Origin: Opitutales bacterium
GTDB lineage: Bacteria; Verrucomicrobiota; Verrucomicrobiia; Opitutales; T3Sed10-336
Length of the DNA stretch: 34,573 nucleotides
Assembly: GCA_007130045.1 (NCBI GenBank)
Contig: SLTG01000065.1
Span: 1 to 34,573, forward strand
Reading direction: 5' to 3'
Position numbers and translations under genes: made by a program. This document shows positions 8,116 to 15,678 of the stretch, one piece after another (positions within the stretch are counted from its first letter, which is position 1; the number at the start of each line of letters is the position of its first letter). A model generated the notes under the pieces. That model was not told the DNA's origin and made no database searches. It saw only the letters and a list, made by a program, of their open reading frames with translations.

Positions 8116-8429
8116 ATACGCAAAAGCCGTTTCATCATCCCATCCGAAACGTTCGCCACCGTCTGGTCCGGTCCGGCGCGACAGGAATTCCGCTACTCAA
8201 GCCGACTTGGAGAGATGCTGTAAACAACAAAATAACAGTTTTATGCATTCGGATTCACCCCATCGCTTCAATAAATTCCGATCGGCTTGATCGACCGCAC
8301 TTCGGGCAAGGGAAAGTCATTCCGGGAAAAACGCCGTGATGCCGCGGGAACCGGGTCTTCTTGGAAGCTCCCTGTTTGTTATTGCGATTTCATTGTCCTG
8401 AATACAGCAGTTTTGAAAACTGAATCACG
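8116..8429. other. Divergent intergenic region (314 nt)
   Basis: This region separates the minus-strand membrane-protein gene from the plus-strand PIG-L-fold gene and should hold both promoters. It is AT-richer than its flanks around 8221-8275. The only clear structure is the palindrome at 8408-8422. A half copy (ACAGTTTT) lies near 8235. I see no coding frame or RNA gene. Confidence 0.6.
8408..8422. promoter_or_regulatory. 15-bp perfect palindrome upstream of the PIG-L-like gene
   Basis: CAGTTTTGAAAACTG is a perfect palindrome around a central G and ends 7 nt before ATG 8430, where the ribosome would bind. It could be a repressor operator or a small hairpin limiting translation. The function is inferred from position only. 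Confidence 0.4.
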
Positions 8430-9290
8430 ATGAATCCCTATCGAAAGCATGTGTCCGAGTTCGCTCGTCTATACCGCGAAGGGCGCGACATTCCCTTGGG
8501 AGAATTATCGTCGCCGCCGGCGCTTCACCTGCCGCCGGATGCGTGGAAGGTGTTGATATTCTCCCCGAATCCCGGCGATGAGGCGATCGCCGGAGGCCTC
8601 GCTCTGCGTCTGATGCGGGAGAACCGGATGCGAGTGACCAACGTGGCCGTGACCCATGGGAGCGACCGGGATCGGCGTTCGGGGAGATTGGGGGAGTTGA
8701 GAAAAAGCTGCGACTACATCGGATTCGACCTGCGGCGGACCGCAGTGGACGGATTGGAAAACGTCAACGTGCGCAACCGCGAGGAGAATCCGGGCGATTG
8801 GATATCGTCGGTGGAAACGATTGTGGAAATTCTGAAAGAACACCGGCCGGAGATCGTTTGCTTCCCGCATGACACCGATCAGAACAGCGTGCACATCGGC
8901 ACGCATTATCTAATGGTTGACGCCCTCGAACGGCTGCCCCGCTCCATTTCCTTTTACACGGTCGAGACTGAATTCTGGAGTCCGATGGCGTCGCCGAATC
9001 TGATGGTTGAGCAGAGTGAAGCGGATGCCGGAGATCTGGTTGCGGCGCTTTCGTGCCACGCCGGAGAGGTGCGTTTGAATCCCTATCATCTGCGCCTGCC
9101 GGCATGGCTGATGGACAACGTCCGTCGTGGCGCCGCCCTGGTCGGGAATCGCGGGAGCGGGACCGACGTTACCTTTGCGGTCCTTTACCGGCTCCGACGG
9201 TGGGAGCAGGGGCGCTTTCGCAACGTCCTCGAAAGGGGACGCTTTCTCGCGGCCTCGGAAAACGCCGGACTTCTGTTTCCACTGTTGTAG
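8430..9290 (+). CDS. PIG-L-family protein with altered catalytic motif
   Basis: A 286-residue protein with the LmbE/PIG-L fold, whose active members are zinc N-deacetylases of GlcNAc-type substrates (MshB, BshB, PIG-L). Family landmarks are present: VLIFSP-x-P-x-DEAIAGGLALRLM (from about residue 41), VTNVAVTHGSDRDRR (69-83), LGELRKSCDYIGF, and the second metal segment FPHDTDQNSVHIGTH (145-159). The hallmark (A/S)-x-H-P-D-D-E motif is SPNPGDE here (45-51). The His zinc ligand is Asn47 (AAT, 8568-8570) and the first, catalytic Asp is Gly49 (GGC, 8574-8576); the metal-binding Asp50 remains. The His of the usual H-P-D-H is also not conserved (NSVH). The protein may be catalytically dead or use another mechanism. 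The reading frame is intact, so it is probably expressed. Confidence 0.85.
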   Translation: MNPYRKHVSEFARLYREGRDIPLGELSSPPALHLPPDAWKVLIFSPNPGDEAIAGGLALRLMRENRMRVTNVAVTHGSDRDRRSGRLGELRKSCDYIGFDLRRTAVDGLENVNVRNREENPGDWISSVETIVEILKEHRPEIVCFPHDTDQNSVHIGTHYLMVDALERLPRSISFYTVETEFWSPMASPNLMVEQSEADAGDLVAALSCHAGEVRLNPYHLRLPAWLMDNVRRGAALVGNRGSGTDVTFAVLYRLRRWEQGRFRNVLERGRFLAASENAGLLFPLL

Positions 9291-9349
9291 GACGGCATGG
9301 GGATTTCCCTTTACGTCGGTTAGGTGACATTCTTATTGTCGGGGCCGTT

Positions 9350-9550
9350 ATGAAAGATCCGGATGATGATAACGAGGACCTCGACTTCGAATGGGTCGAC
9401 GAGGACGAAAACGAGGTGCCGGAGGACCGCGGCACGCCGCTCAGTTCGATTAATCCGGTTGCCGCCTGGATCATGGGCGGCCTGGTCGGTCTATTCGTGC
9501 TTTATCTTATTATGAAGCTGATGCTCGCATTGGTCGATTACTTCGGCTGA
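9350..9550 (+). CDS. Small acidic single-pass membrane protein (66 aa)
   Basis: ATG 9350 opens a 66-residue protein with a very acidic first half (runs of Asp/Glu such as DPDDDNEDLDFEWVDEDENE) and one C-terminal transmembrane helix (about 39-62, AAWIMGGLVGLFVLYLIMK). This is a tail-anchored topology with a short YFG end. The longer upstream extension of this frame overlaps the PIG-L-like gene and reads as Arg-rich out-of-frame sequence, so it is rejected. It starts 59 nt after that gene. Function unknown. The clean domain layout argues that it is real. Confidence 0.7.
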   Translation: MKDPDDDNEDLDFEWVDEDENEVPEDRGTPLSSINPVAAWIMGGLVGLFVLYLIMKLMLALVDYFG

Positions 9551-9551
9551 C

Positions 9552-9576
9552 CGCCGGGCCTGACGATCGCCCGGTG
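9552..9576 (+). terminator. Stem-loop after the small membrane protein gene
   Basis: CCGGGC (9554-9559) pairs with GCCCGG (9569-9574), extended by a G-T and a C-G pair, immediately after the stop at 9548-9550. There is no T-tract, so termination is uncertain. Confidence 0.3.
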
Positions 9577-9743
9577 ATCGAGATTTATGACCGCTTGCTT
9601 ATTAATCACGGTCCCGTGGGGACAATTTAATCGTAGCGGTGGGGTCTAACCCGCGCATTCAAAACAGGACACGGTTTCTTCGCGGGTCGCGGGCGAAAAG
9701 AGAAAGGTTGCCAGAGGCGGGCAAATCCCCATCCTGATCCCCT

Positions 9744-11360
9744 ATGCCTGACGCCCCCGCAAAGCACGGTACCGCGCAGACATCCGCCCATCGGTGGATA
9801 TGGGTGGGTGTGTTCGTCGCTGTGCTGATTACCGGTTATTTCGTGACGGGAGAATTCGCGCAGCGGGACGTTGAGCCGGAACAGGCGGAGAGGCTTGCGG
9901 CGGCCGACGAGAATCTCGAACCGGAGGATGTCACGCACTTCGGGTTCTGGTCGCTGGCGCCGGCGGCGGTTGCCATCGTCCTTGCATTTCTGACTCGTAA
10001 CGTGCTCGTGGCGCTTTTCCTGGGCATTCTTGCCGGCGGAGTGATTGTCGGCGAGCTCAACATTATTCGGCACTTCCTCATCCCGTCGCTGGGTTCGCCC
10101 GGCTACGCCCAGATTCTGCTTGTGTATCTTTGGTTCCTGGGCGGGCTGATCGGGATCTGGACCTGCACAGGCGGCGCCCGCCATTTTTCGCAATGGGCGG
10201 CGCGGCGCATGGTGAGCGGGCCGCGGTCGGCGAAGTTTTTCGGATGGATCATGGGTTTTGTTTTCCACCAGGGGGGAAATACGAGCACGGTCCTCACAGG
10301 CACGACGGTCCGGGCTATCAACGACCGGCACAAGGTATCCCACGAAGAATTGTCCTACGTGGTCGATTCCACCGCGTCGCCTGCCGCGACCCTGTTGCCG
10401 TTCAATGTCTGGCCGATCTACGTCGGCGGCATTGTGGCGGGCAGCATTCCCCTGCTTGCGACCGAGCAGGAGGCAATCACGTTTTTCTTCAAGGCGATTC
10501 CGCTCAATTTCTACGCGATATTCGCGGTGTTGTTCACTCTCCTGCTGGCATGGGAAAAGCTGCCGTTGATCCCGAGCCGGAAGATGCTGCGGGCGCGGAA
10601 GCGGGCGCGGGAGGAAGGGAAGCTCGACCGGGACGGCGCCCATCCGTTGACCGCCTCCGAGTTGACTGAACAGCGGGTGCCGGCCGGCTACGCACCCGGG
10701 CTCGTGGATTTTCTTGCTCCGATTCTGATCCTCGTCGGCGTGGCGGTGGTGCCGTTTACGTACGTGGCTATCATCAGGGGAGAGCCGGACCAGGCGACGG
10801 TCTATATCAACGAAGCGTTTTTCCTGGCGGTCGCGTCGGCGATCCTGATCGCCCTGTTCAAGGGGATGAAAATCCGCACGGCGATGGACGGTTTCATCAA
10901 TGGATGCAAGGGCGTCACCATCGGCGCGATCATCCTCGGTCTGGCGACGACACTGAACGGGGTGAGCGACAGCCTCGGGGTGGGATTCTACGTGGTGGAG
11001 GCGTTCGGCGAAGTGCTTCCGGCGGCCATTCTCCCCGCGGGCCTGATGCTCCTGTGCATGATCATTGCGTTCTCCACGGGAACTTCGTTCGGGACGTTTG
11101 CGGTCATGTTCCCGATCGCCATGCCCCTTGCCTGGAGCATTCATCCCGATAGCTTTTATGTGATGCTCTGTTTTTCCGCCGTGATCGGCGGAAGTCTGTT
11201 CGGCGACCAGTGTTCGCCGATCTCCGACACCACCATCCTCTCCTCGCTGGCGACCGGATGTGACCTGATGGACCACGTTTACACGCAGATTCCGCTTGCG
11301 CTGACCGCGGCGGCTCTGGCGGCGGCGCTGTACACGGTTATGGTGATCGTGTTCGTTTGA
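9744..11360 (+). CDS. nhaC: NhaC-family Na+/H+ antiporter
   Basis: A 538-residue inner-membrane antiporter predicted to exchange cytoplasmic Na+ for external H+, important for saline or alkaline settings. About 11-13 hydrophobic segments alternate with short loops. Family marks: GIWTCTGGARHF (about 135-146), FHQGGNTSTVLTGTTVRA (about 172-189), TASPAATLLPFNVWP, FSTGTSFGTFAVMFPIA in the last third, and GDQCSPISDTTILSSLATG near the end, the NhaC signature. A soluble acidic N-terminal loop (about 33-62) lies between the first two membrane spans. It stands alone between a small membrane-protein gene and a convergent gene whose stop is only 11 nt away, leaving no room for a terminator. Confidence 0.93.
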   Translation: MPDAPAKHGTAQTSAHRWIWVGVFVAVLITGYFVTGEFAQRDVEPEQAERLAAADENLEPEDVTHFGFWSLAPAAVAIVLAFLTRNVLVALFLGILAGGVIVGELNIIRHFLIPSLGSPGYAQILLVYLWFLGGLIGIWTCTGGARHFSQWAARRMVSGPRSAKFFGWIMGFVFHQGGNTSTVLTGTTVRAINDRHKVSHEELSYVVDSTASPAATLLPFNVWPIYVGGIVAGSIPLLATEQEAITFFFKAIPLNFYAIFAVLFTLLLAWEKLPLIPSRKMLRARKRAREEGKLDRDGAHPLTASELTEQRVPAGYAPGLVDFLAPILILVGVAVVPFTYVAIIRGEPDQATVYINEAFFLAVASAILIALFKGMKIRTAMDGFINGCKGVTIGAIILGLATTLNGVSDSLGVGFYVVEAFGEVLPAAILPAGLMLLCMIIAFSTGTSFGTFAVMFPIAMPLAWSIHPDSFYVMLCFSAVIGGSLFGDQCSPISDTTILSSLATGCDLMDHVYTQIPLALTAAALAAALYTVMVIVFV

Positions 11361-11371
11361 GCGCCGCGAGG

Positions 11372-11773
11372 TTAACCTTTCCCCGGGTCCACTTTTTTGC
11401 GGAGGTCCTTCTTTTCGGACTGGTGCCGTTTGTCCGCGAGGATCCGGCGTTTGACGCCGGACGGGCGCGGGCGCGTCTTCCGGCGGAGTTTCTCTCGAGC
11501 CTGCTTTTCGTCACGACGAAGGCGCTTCCGGTGCGCGTCGATTTTTTCGAGCAGGCGCAGGAGGGCCTCGTGGCGGTTCTTTGCCTGGGTGCGGTGAACC
11601 ATGCACTTCACCGAAAAGCCCGTCGGCAGGTGAGTGAGCTGGACGCAGGTGGAAACTTTATTCACGTTCTGCCCGCCCCGGCCGGATGAGCGGACGAACG
11701 ACTCCTCGAATTCGGCGGGATGGACGCCGAAGGTCTTCATACGCTGTTGTTGTTCCGGGGAGACTTTGATCAT
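11372..11773 (-). CDS. GGQ-domain release-factor-like protein
   Basis: A 133-residue protein carrying only the peptidyl-tRNA hydrolysis domain of class I release factors. The motif SSGRGGQNVNKV is complete, with GGQ at 33-35, followed by CVQLTHLPTGFSVKC and a basic C-terminal tail (KRLRRDEKQAREKLRRKTR...). There is no codon-recognition (PxT/SPF) domain. This resembles ribosome-rescue factors such as ArfB/YaeJ, which bind stalled ribosomes by a basic C-terminal tail, and small RF-like proteins of Opitutae. I chose ATG 11773 because sequence upstream of it in the longer frame is low-complexity Arg-rich and would overlap trhO. It is last in a minus-strand group, 16 nt after trhO. Family sure; exact role inferred. 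Confidence 0.85.
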   Translation of the reverse strand: MIKVSPEQQQRMKTFGVHPAEFEESFVRSSGRGGQNVNKVSTCVQLTHLPTGFSVKCMVHRTQAKNRHEALLRLLEKIDAHRKRLRRDEKQAREKLRRKTRPRPSGVKRRILADKRHQSEKKDLRKKVDPGKG

Positions 11774-11789
11774 AAGGAATCGGGCGAAT

Positions 11790-12773
11790 CTATCGCGTAG
11801 TTGAGTTCGCGGCCGGCGGGTTTTCCATCGCGGGGGCAAGCGAACGCGATTTGTTGTCGGCGGTTTCAGATGTCAGCCCCTTCCGCAGGCATTCCGGGCA
11901 GAGACGGTGGTCGGGGCTATCCTCGACGATCGATTCGGCGACCAGAAAGAGGCGGTTGCACGGGTTGTGAATGCAGTTGACGTAATGGCTCGTGGGCAAT
12001 CCGCTGTGCGCGCACCGCCCCGCCGGGGCTTTGCCGCGGGCGGTGGCCATGGGGAGGACGACGCGGTTGTCGAAAACGAAGCAGTCGCCTTCCCAGAGAT
12101 CGTCCCGGTCGCAGATTTCCTTCTCGTAATTCATGATCCCCCCGTCGAGCTGGTAAACCTCCCGGAACCCCTGGCGCTTGAAGAGGGACGAGGCCTTTTC
12201 GCAACGGATTCCGCCGGTGCAGTACATGAGGATCTTCCTGTCCTTCAGATGGCCGTAATCGGACAATACCGCGGGGAGGTCCCTAAAATTCTTTATCTGA
12301 GGAGTGATCGCCCCGCGAAAACGTCCGACCGCCGACTCGTAGTCGTTGCGCACGTCGAAAATGACCGCGTCGGGATCGGTTTCGGCGAGACGTTTCCACT
12401 CGAAAGGGGAAAGATGGGCGGCCGGGTCGATTTCAGGGTCGAAGGGAAGGGCGGCGCCGAGGGTGACGATTTCGGGGCGGACCTTGATCGAGAGGCCGGG
12501 GAAGGTGTCGGCTGTTCCACGGCTGATTTTGAATGGCATGCCGGCGAATCGCGGGTCTTTTGCCAGCGTTTCGCGATAGCTGCCGGTTGCATCCGGAGCG
12601 CCGGCGACCGTGCCGTTGATCCCCTCTTCGGCGACGATGATTCGTCCCCTGAGCCCGAGGCTCGCGCAGAATGCCCGATGGTCGCGCGCAAAGGCGTCGG
12701 GGTCTTCGATGCGGACGTACCTGTAGTAAAGCAGGACGACGTGAGGAGAGTGAGCGGCGGCTTGTGCTTCCAT
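11790..12773 (-). CDS. trhO: tRNA uridine(34) hydroxylase, rhodanese-fold
   Basis: TrhO (YceA) hydroxylates U34 of certain tRNAs to 5-hydroxyuridine. The 327-residue protein has the N-terminal acylphosphatase-like domain (VVLLYYRYVRIEDP, then GRIIVAEEGINGTVAG at about 43-58), the rhodanese domain with VIFDVRNDYE (137-146) and the active-site loop MYCTGGIRCEKA (Cys185 and Cys191), and a C-terminal cysteine-rich part (CAHSG, YVNCIHNPCN, CPECLRKG) typical of the long family form. ATG 12773 begins 4 nt after the DUF5069 gene stop. I prefer it to an upstream in-frame start at 12812 that would overlap that gene. The neighbour downstream is a GGQ rescue-like factor, giving a translation-related pair. 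Confidence 0.93.
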   Translation of the reverse strand: MEAQAAAHSPHVVLLYYRYVRIEDPDAFARDHRAFCASLGLRGRIIVAEEGINGTVAGAPDATGSYRETLAKDPRFAGMPFKISRGTADTFPGLSIKVRPEIVTLGAALPFDPEIDPAAHLSPFEWKRLAETDPDAVIFDVRNDYESAVGRFRGAITPQIKNFRDLPAVLSDYGHLKDRKILMYCTGGIRCEKASSLFKRQGFREVYQLDGGIMNYEKEICDRDDLWEGDCFVFDNRVVLPMATARGKAPAGRCAHSGLPTSHYVNCIHNPCNRLFLVAESIVEDSPDHRLCPECLRKGLTSETADNKSRSLAPAMENPPAANSTTR

Positions 12774-12777
12774 GTGC

Positions 12778-13233
12778 TTAAACAGGATCGATCCGGCCCT
12801 CGTCGAAATCAATCATGTCGGCGAAGGAGACCAGATCGGCGCGGTTATCGGCGTTCATCCTGCGTTTTACATCGTCCAGCGCCTCGCGTCCCATGGCGCT
12901 CATGCCCATCTGCACCAGCTTGCGGTTCCAGACAGCCACTTTCAGGTCTTCGGGAAAGATCCCCATCAACCGGCGGTCGAGCTCTTCGGGCGATTCGCTC
13001 GTGCGGACGATCTCGATGACCTCCCGGGGATCCACTCCCAGGTGCAGGCAGAGAAACCCGTCAAAGCCCTTGGTGAAATTGCGCTGGTAGGATTTAGGAA
13101 GCTCGCCAGCGAGATGCTTGCGGATCTTGGCAAGAAACCGCGGCAAATGGAGCAGTCCACAACGGTGTGGAAGATAGGGCGAGGGAAGGTCGTCAAGTAT
13201 CTCGCCGGTGGGACCTGACTCGGGTTGTGTCAT
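12778..13233 (-). CDS. DUF5069 domain protein
   Basis: A 151-residue soluble protein. The reading contains LPSPYLPHRCGLLHLPRF, KHLAGELPKSYQRNFTKGFD, FLCLHLGVDPREVIEIVR and, near the end, NRKLVQMGMSAMGRE, which I recognise as the pattern of DUF5069, a domain of unknown function common in Verrucomicrobia. There is no signal peptide. The gene precedes trhO by 4 nt and follows the TPR gene by 54 nt, so co-transcription with both is likely. The family call comes from memory of its pattern, not a search. Confidence 0.78.
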   Translation of the reverse strand: MTQPESGPTGEILDDLPSPYLPHRCGLLHLPRFLAKIRKHLAGELPKSYQRNFTKGFDGFLCLHLGVDPREVIEIVRTSESPEELDRRLMGIFPEDLKVAVWNRKLVQMGMSAMGREALDDVKRRMNADNRADLVSFADMIDFDEGRIDPV

Positions 13234-13287
13234 TGACTTTTCGTGAGGCTCGGGATTCGCATCCGAAGAGCCCTCCGGACGGCTCGT

Positions 13288-14910
13288 TCAACCGATGGCC
13301 TCCGTCCGGTGGCGTTCCATAATGGCTTCGATCGCCTCCAGGATTTCCCGGCGGTCGTCGGTGTAGAGAAACCGGTCGCTGCTCAGAAAGAGGTAGGCCT
13401 CGTTGAGCACTTCGGGCGACGGCAGGCGCATATCCATCAGTTTCGGAAGATTGTCGATGAGAGCGATCCCGTCGCCGCGCATCATGTCGAGCCGGATCAG
13501 CGCGTTGAGAAGGCTCTGGCTCCGCGGGTTCGAGCGCTGGGCCTGGACAAGGATCCGACGGGCGGGTTCGATTTGGGCGATTTCTATGAGCTTGTCCGAA
13601 TAGGTAATGTAGTTCGAAGGGCGCAGGTTGTCACCGGCGAGAAACTGGTTGAGTCGAAGGTCTCCGTTCGCCTGGTCGCGCCTCGCATAGGCGGCAATCG
13701 CATTGACCGCCAGAATTTGCGGGCCAAAGCGATCTTCAAAGCCCTCCACCTCCCGGATAAGCCGTTCCGCGAGTGCGATTCCCCGATCGAATTCGCCGGT
13801 CTTGATCAGGGTGTGGACCAGGATAATGCCGGGAATCGAAAGTTCCATGCTCCGCGCCTGGGCATGTTCGAAAATCCGTTGCGCCAGGGCGACGTCGGCG
13901 GTGTCCATCGCGAACTGGGCGACGTGTTCAACGGCCCGATTGTCTCCCCGGAAATCTCGCAGAATTGACTCGATCTCGTACTCCAGTGTCTCGTGCTCCC
14001 CCTTTTCTTTGTATATGTACAGCAGATCGACCCGGGGAATCATGTTCAGCGGATCGTTCAGTTGACGAATGACCGCGTAGCGTTCCGCTGACTCGAGATT
14101 GCCGATTTCATGGTGGAAACGTGTCAGGTATATGTAGGCTTCGTTGCCGTCCGGATGCGTGGCGGCAAGCGTTTCCAGGCGGTTGATGGCTTCCGCGCGG
14201 CGACCGCGGCTCCAGTCGATTCGTGCGAGAAGGATCCTGCCGTTCCTGCTGGAACTCAGCTCGTAGTCGTCGATCAGTTGAACGGCACGGTCGAAGTCTC
14301 CACGATGAAAGTTCGCCCGTGCCGCGGCAAAGGCGAGAATCAAGTTGCGATCCTTAAGGACCGGTACCTCCGGAAGGTATTCGTCGGCTATCCCCCGGAT
14401 CTGGTCGTCCTTTTCGCTTGCGAGCAGAATTCGCATGGTCGCCGTAACGTAGTCGGTGTCGTCGATTCCGTAAGGCATGCCGTCCTCAAGGAGCCGCGCA
14501 GCAAGGTCGACCCGGTTTCGCGCCAGATAAAGATTCGCCAGCAGGAGGCGTCCCTCGATGTTGCCGGGAGAACGGCCGACGCCGATTCTCAGGTAATGAA
14601 AGCCTTCGATCGCTTCGCCCGCCTCCACAAGGTCTTTTCCTCTCTCGATGTAGTCCTCGCCCCACGCAAGCCGGTAGTCATCCCACCGGAAGAGCAACAG
14701 GTCGGCAAACCTCCCGGTCTCGATGTCGCGGGTGTGCTTAAGAAACAAGAATCCCGCGAACGCGACGAAAATCCATGCCGCGACGCCAAGCGCACAGAAC
14801 AGCAGAAACAGTCGGCCCCAGACCGGATGCACACCGAATCGACCCTCCTTGTTGCGACCGAAATTAACGAACCCGAGGATCGCGTTTCCTCTTCTAAAAT
14901 ATTTTTTCAT
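13288..14910 (-). CDS. Membrane-anchored TPR-like repeat protein
   Basis: A 540-residue protein with a short basic cytoplasmic N-terminus, one transmembrane helix (about 33-57, LFLLFCALGVAAWIFVAFAG) and a long alpha-helical-repeat region predicted in the periplasm. Repeats are TPR-like: GFHYLRIGVGRSPGNIEGRL, LLLANLYLARNRVDLAARLL, ARANFHRGDFDRAVQLIDDY, LARIDWSRGRRAEAINRLET, and AYIYLTRFHHEIGNLESAER. I chose ATG 14910 (MKKYFRRGN) over 14955, which adds an atypical Cys/His leader. It is divergent from the polysaccharide-export block with a shared 173-nt upstream region. A scaffold role in envelope polymer assembly is possible but only inferred from position. Confidence 0.85.
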   Translation of the reverse strand: MKKYFRRGNAILGFVNFGRNKEGRFGVHPVWGRLFLLFCALGVAAWIFVAFAGFLFLKHTRDIETGRFADLLLFRWDDYRLAWGEDYIERGKDLVEAGEAIEGFHYLRIGVGRSPGNIEGRLLLANLYLARNRVDLAARLLEDGMPYGIDDTDYVTATMRILLASEKDDQIRGIADEYLPEVPVLKDRNLILAFAAARANFHRGDFDRAVQLIDDYELSSSRNGRILLARIDWSRGRRAEAINRLETLAATHPDGNEAYIYLTRFHHEIGNLESAERYAVIRQLNDPLNMIPRVDLLYIYKEKGEHETLEYEIESILRDFRGDNRAVEHVAQFAMDTADVALAQRIFEHAQARSMELSIPGIILVHTLIKTGEFDRGIALAERLIREVEGFEDRFGPQILAVNAIAAYARRDQANGDLRLNQFLAGDNLRPSNYITYSDKLIEIAQIEPARRILVQAQRSNPRSQSLLNALIRLDMMRGDGIALIDNLPKLMDMRLPSPEVLNEAYLFLSSDRFLYTDDRREILEAIEAIMERHRTEAIG

Positions 14911-14988
14911 GCCCAAGTGAGAAAAATGTTGACAGGCAACACCGAAAGTAAGCACAGTCCCCTCTCGCCAAGCAAGAAAAGAAGCTGT

Positions 14989-15013
14989 AAAAAATCCCGC
15001 TTCGGATGTTTTT
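14989..15013 (+). promoter_or_regulatory. Leader hairpin with A6/T5 flanks before the export operon
   Basis: A6 (14989-14994), then T, C, CCG, a CTT loop, CGG, AT, G and T5 (15009-15013) form an imperfect hairpin with bulges. It sits in the 173-nt divergent region, 71 nt before the first gene of the export block. It resembles an intrinsic terminator but has no gene before it on this strand, so a leader attenuator is possible. A TATAAG (15051-15056) closer to the gene could be a downstream -10 box. Confidence 0.3.
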
Positions 15014-15083
15014 CTCTTGCTCCGGAGAGTTCACCCCCTATCCTCCAGGTTATAAGTTTAAATCGCCTAACTAAAAAAAAATC

Positions 15084-15578
15084 ATGAAATACCTGAAATC
15101 AATCCTCGTTCTTGCCGCTCTGGCCTCCTATTCAGTCTCCTTCGCTCAAGCCAATCTCGACGAGATTATCAGCGAGATCCATGCCGATCCCGCCGACCTT
15201 GAGTCCATTGTTGCGATGAGCGTGGCCGATAATCCCGGCGAGGCCGCGGCGATTACCGCGGGAGTCCTCGCGGAATTCCCGGATGAAGCCGCGCGCATCG
15301 CCGGAAGCGCGATCGCCGGGCTTCCGGAAAAAACCGCGGATACTGTCGGCGAAATTGTCCGTCTGGCTGTCGCGGCAAATCCCGCCGCTGTCGAGGATGT
15401 TATCAGTGCCGCGAATGCCGCCACCGGAGATGTGGATTTATCAGGGCCGATCGATGAGGCAGCGGCGGCGGGACTGGAAGACTCCAGGGACGTTGTTCGT
15501 GTGGCGCCGCGTCCGGCTCCGGTTTCTCCAACTCCCGGGATCGCTATCGATGCATCCATTATCAGCCCCAGCCGGTAA
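15084..15578 (+). CDS. Secreted helical-repeat protein (164 aa)
   Basis: A signal peptide (MKYLKSILVLAALASYSVSF, cleavage near AQA-N at residue 23) leads a 140-residue alanine-rich mature protein. Five short helical units each begin with a proline: Pro36, Pro51, Pro66, Pro81 and Pro100. The spacing is exactly 15, 15 and 15, then 19 residues. Each unit follows the pattern P-x-(E/D/A)-x(4-5)-I-x(4)-(A/V)-x-A. A proline-rich tail follows (RPAPVSPTP, about 143-151). No cysteine is present. I do not recognise a named family. It is first in the block with the barrel, OPX and kinase genes, so a periplasmic accessory role in polymer export is plausible, but this is inference from position. Confidence 0.8.
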   Translation: MKYLKSILVLAALASYSVSFAQANLDEIISEIHADPADLESIVAMSVADNPGEAAAITAGVLAEFPDEAARIAGSAIAGLPEKTADTVGEIVRLAVAANPAAVEDVISAANAATGDVDLSGPIDEAAAAGLEDSRDVVRVAPRPAPVSPTPGIAIDASIISPSR

Positions 15579-15678
15579 CAGACGGTGACTCTATTCGGGA
15601 TACGGGGATTCCCTCCGATTCGGAGATCGCCGTGTCCGCTTGAGGTTCGCAAAATAAAATCTGTAAGTAAGCAAAAAA

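Noticed and set aside
9053-9349. Long N-terminal extension of the small acidic membrane protein
   Set aside because: It overlaps the PIG-L-like gene out of frame. ATG 9350 opens the natural protein.
9627-11276. 549-codon open frame on the minus strand
   Set aside because: It is antisense to the NhaC gene. It is rich in His, Arg and Asp with no hydrophobic pattern, so it is a shadow.
11774-11839. 22-residue upstream extension of the GGQ protein
   Set aside because: It overlaps the trhO 3' end and is Arg-rich. The conserved protein begins well at ATG 11773.
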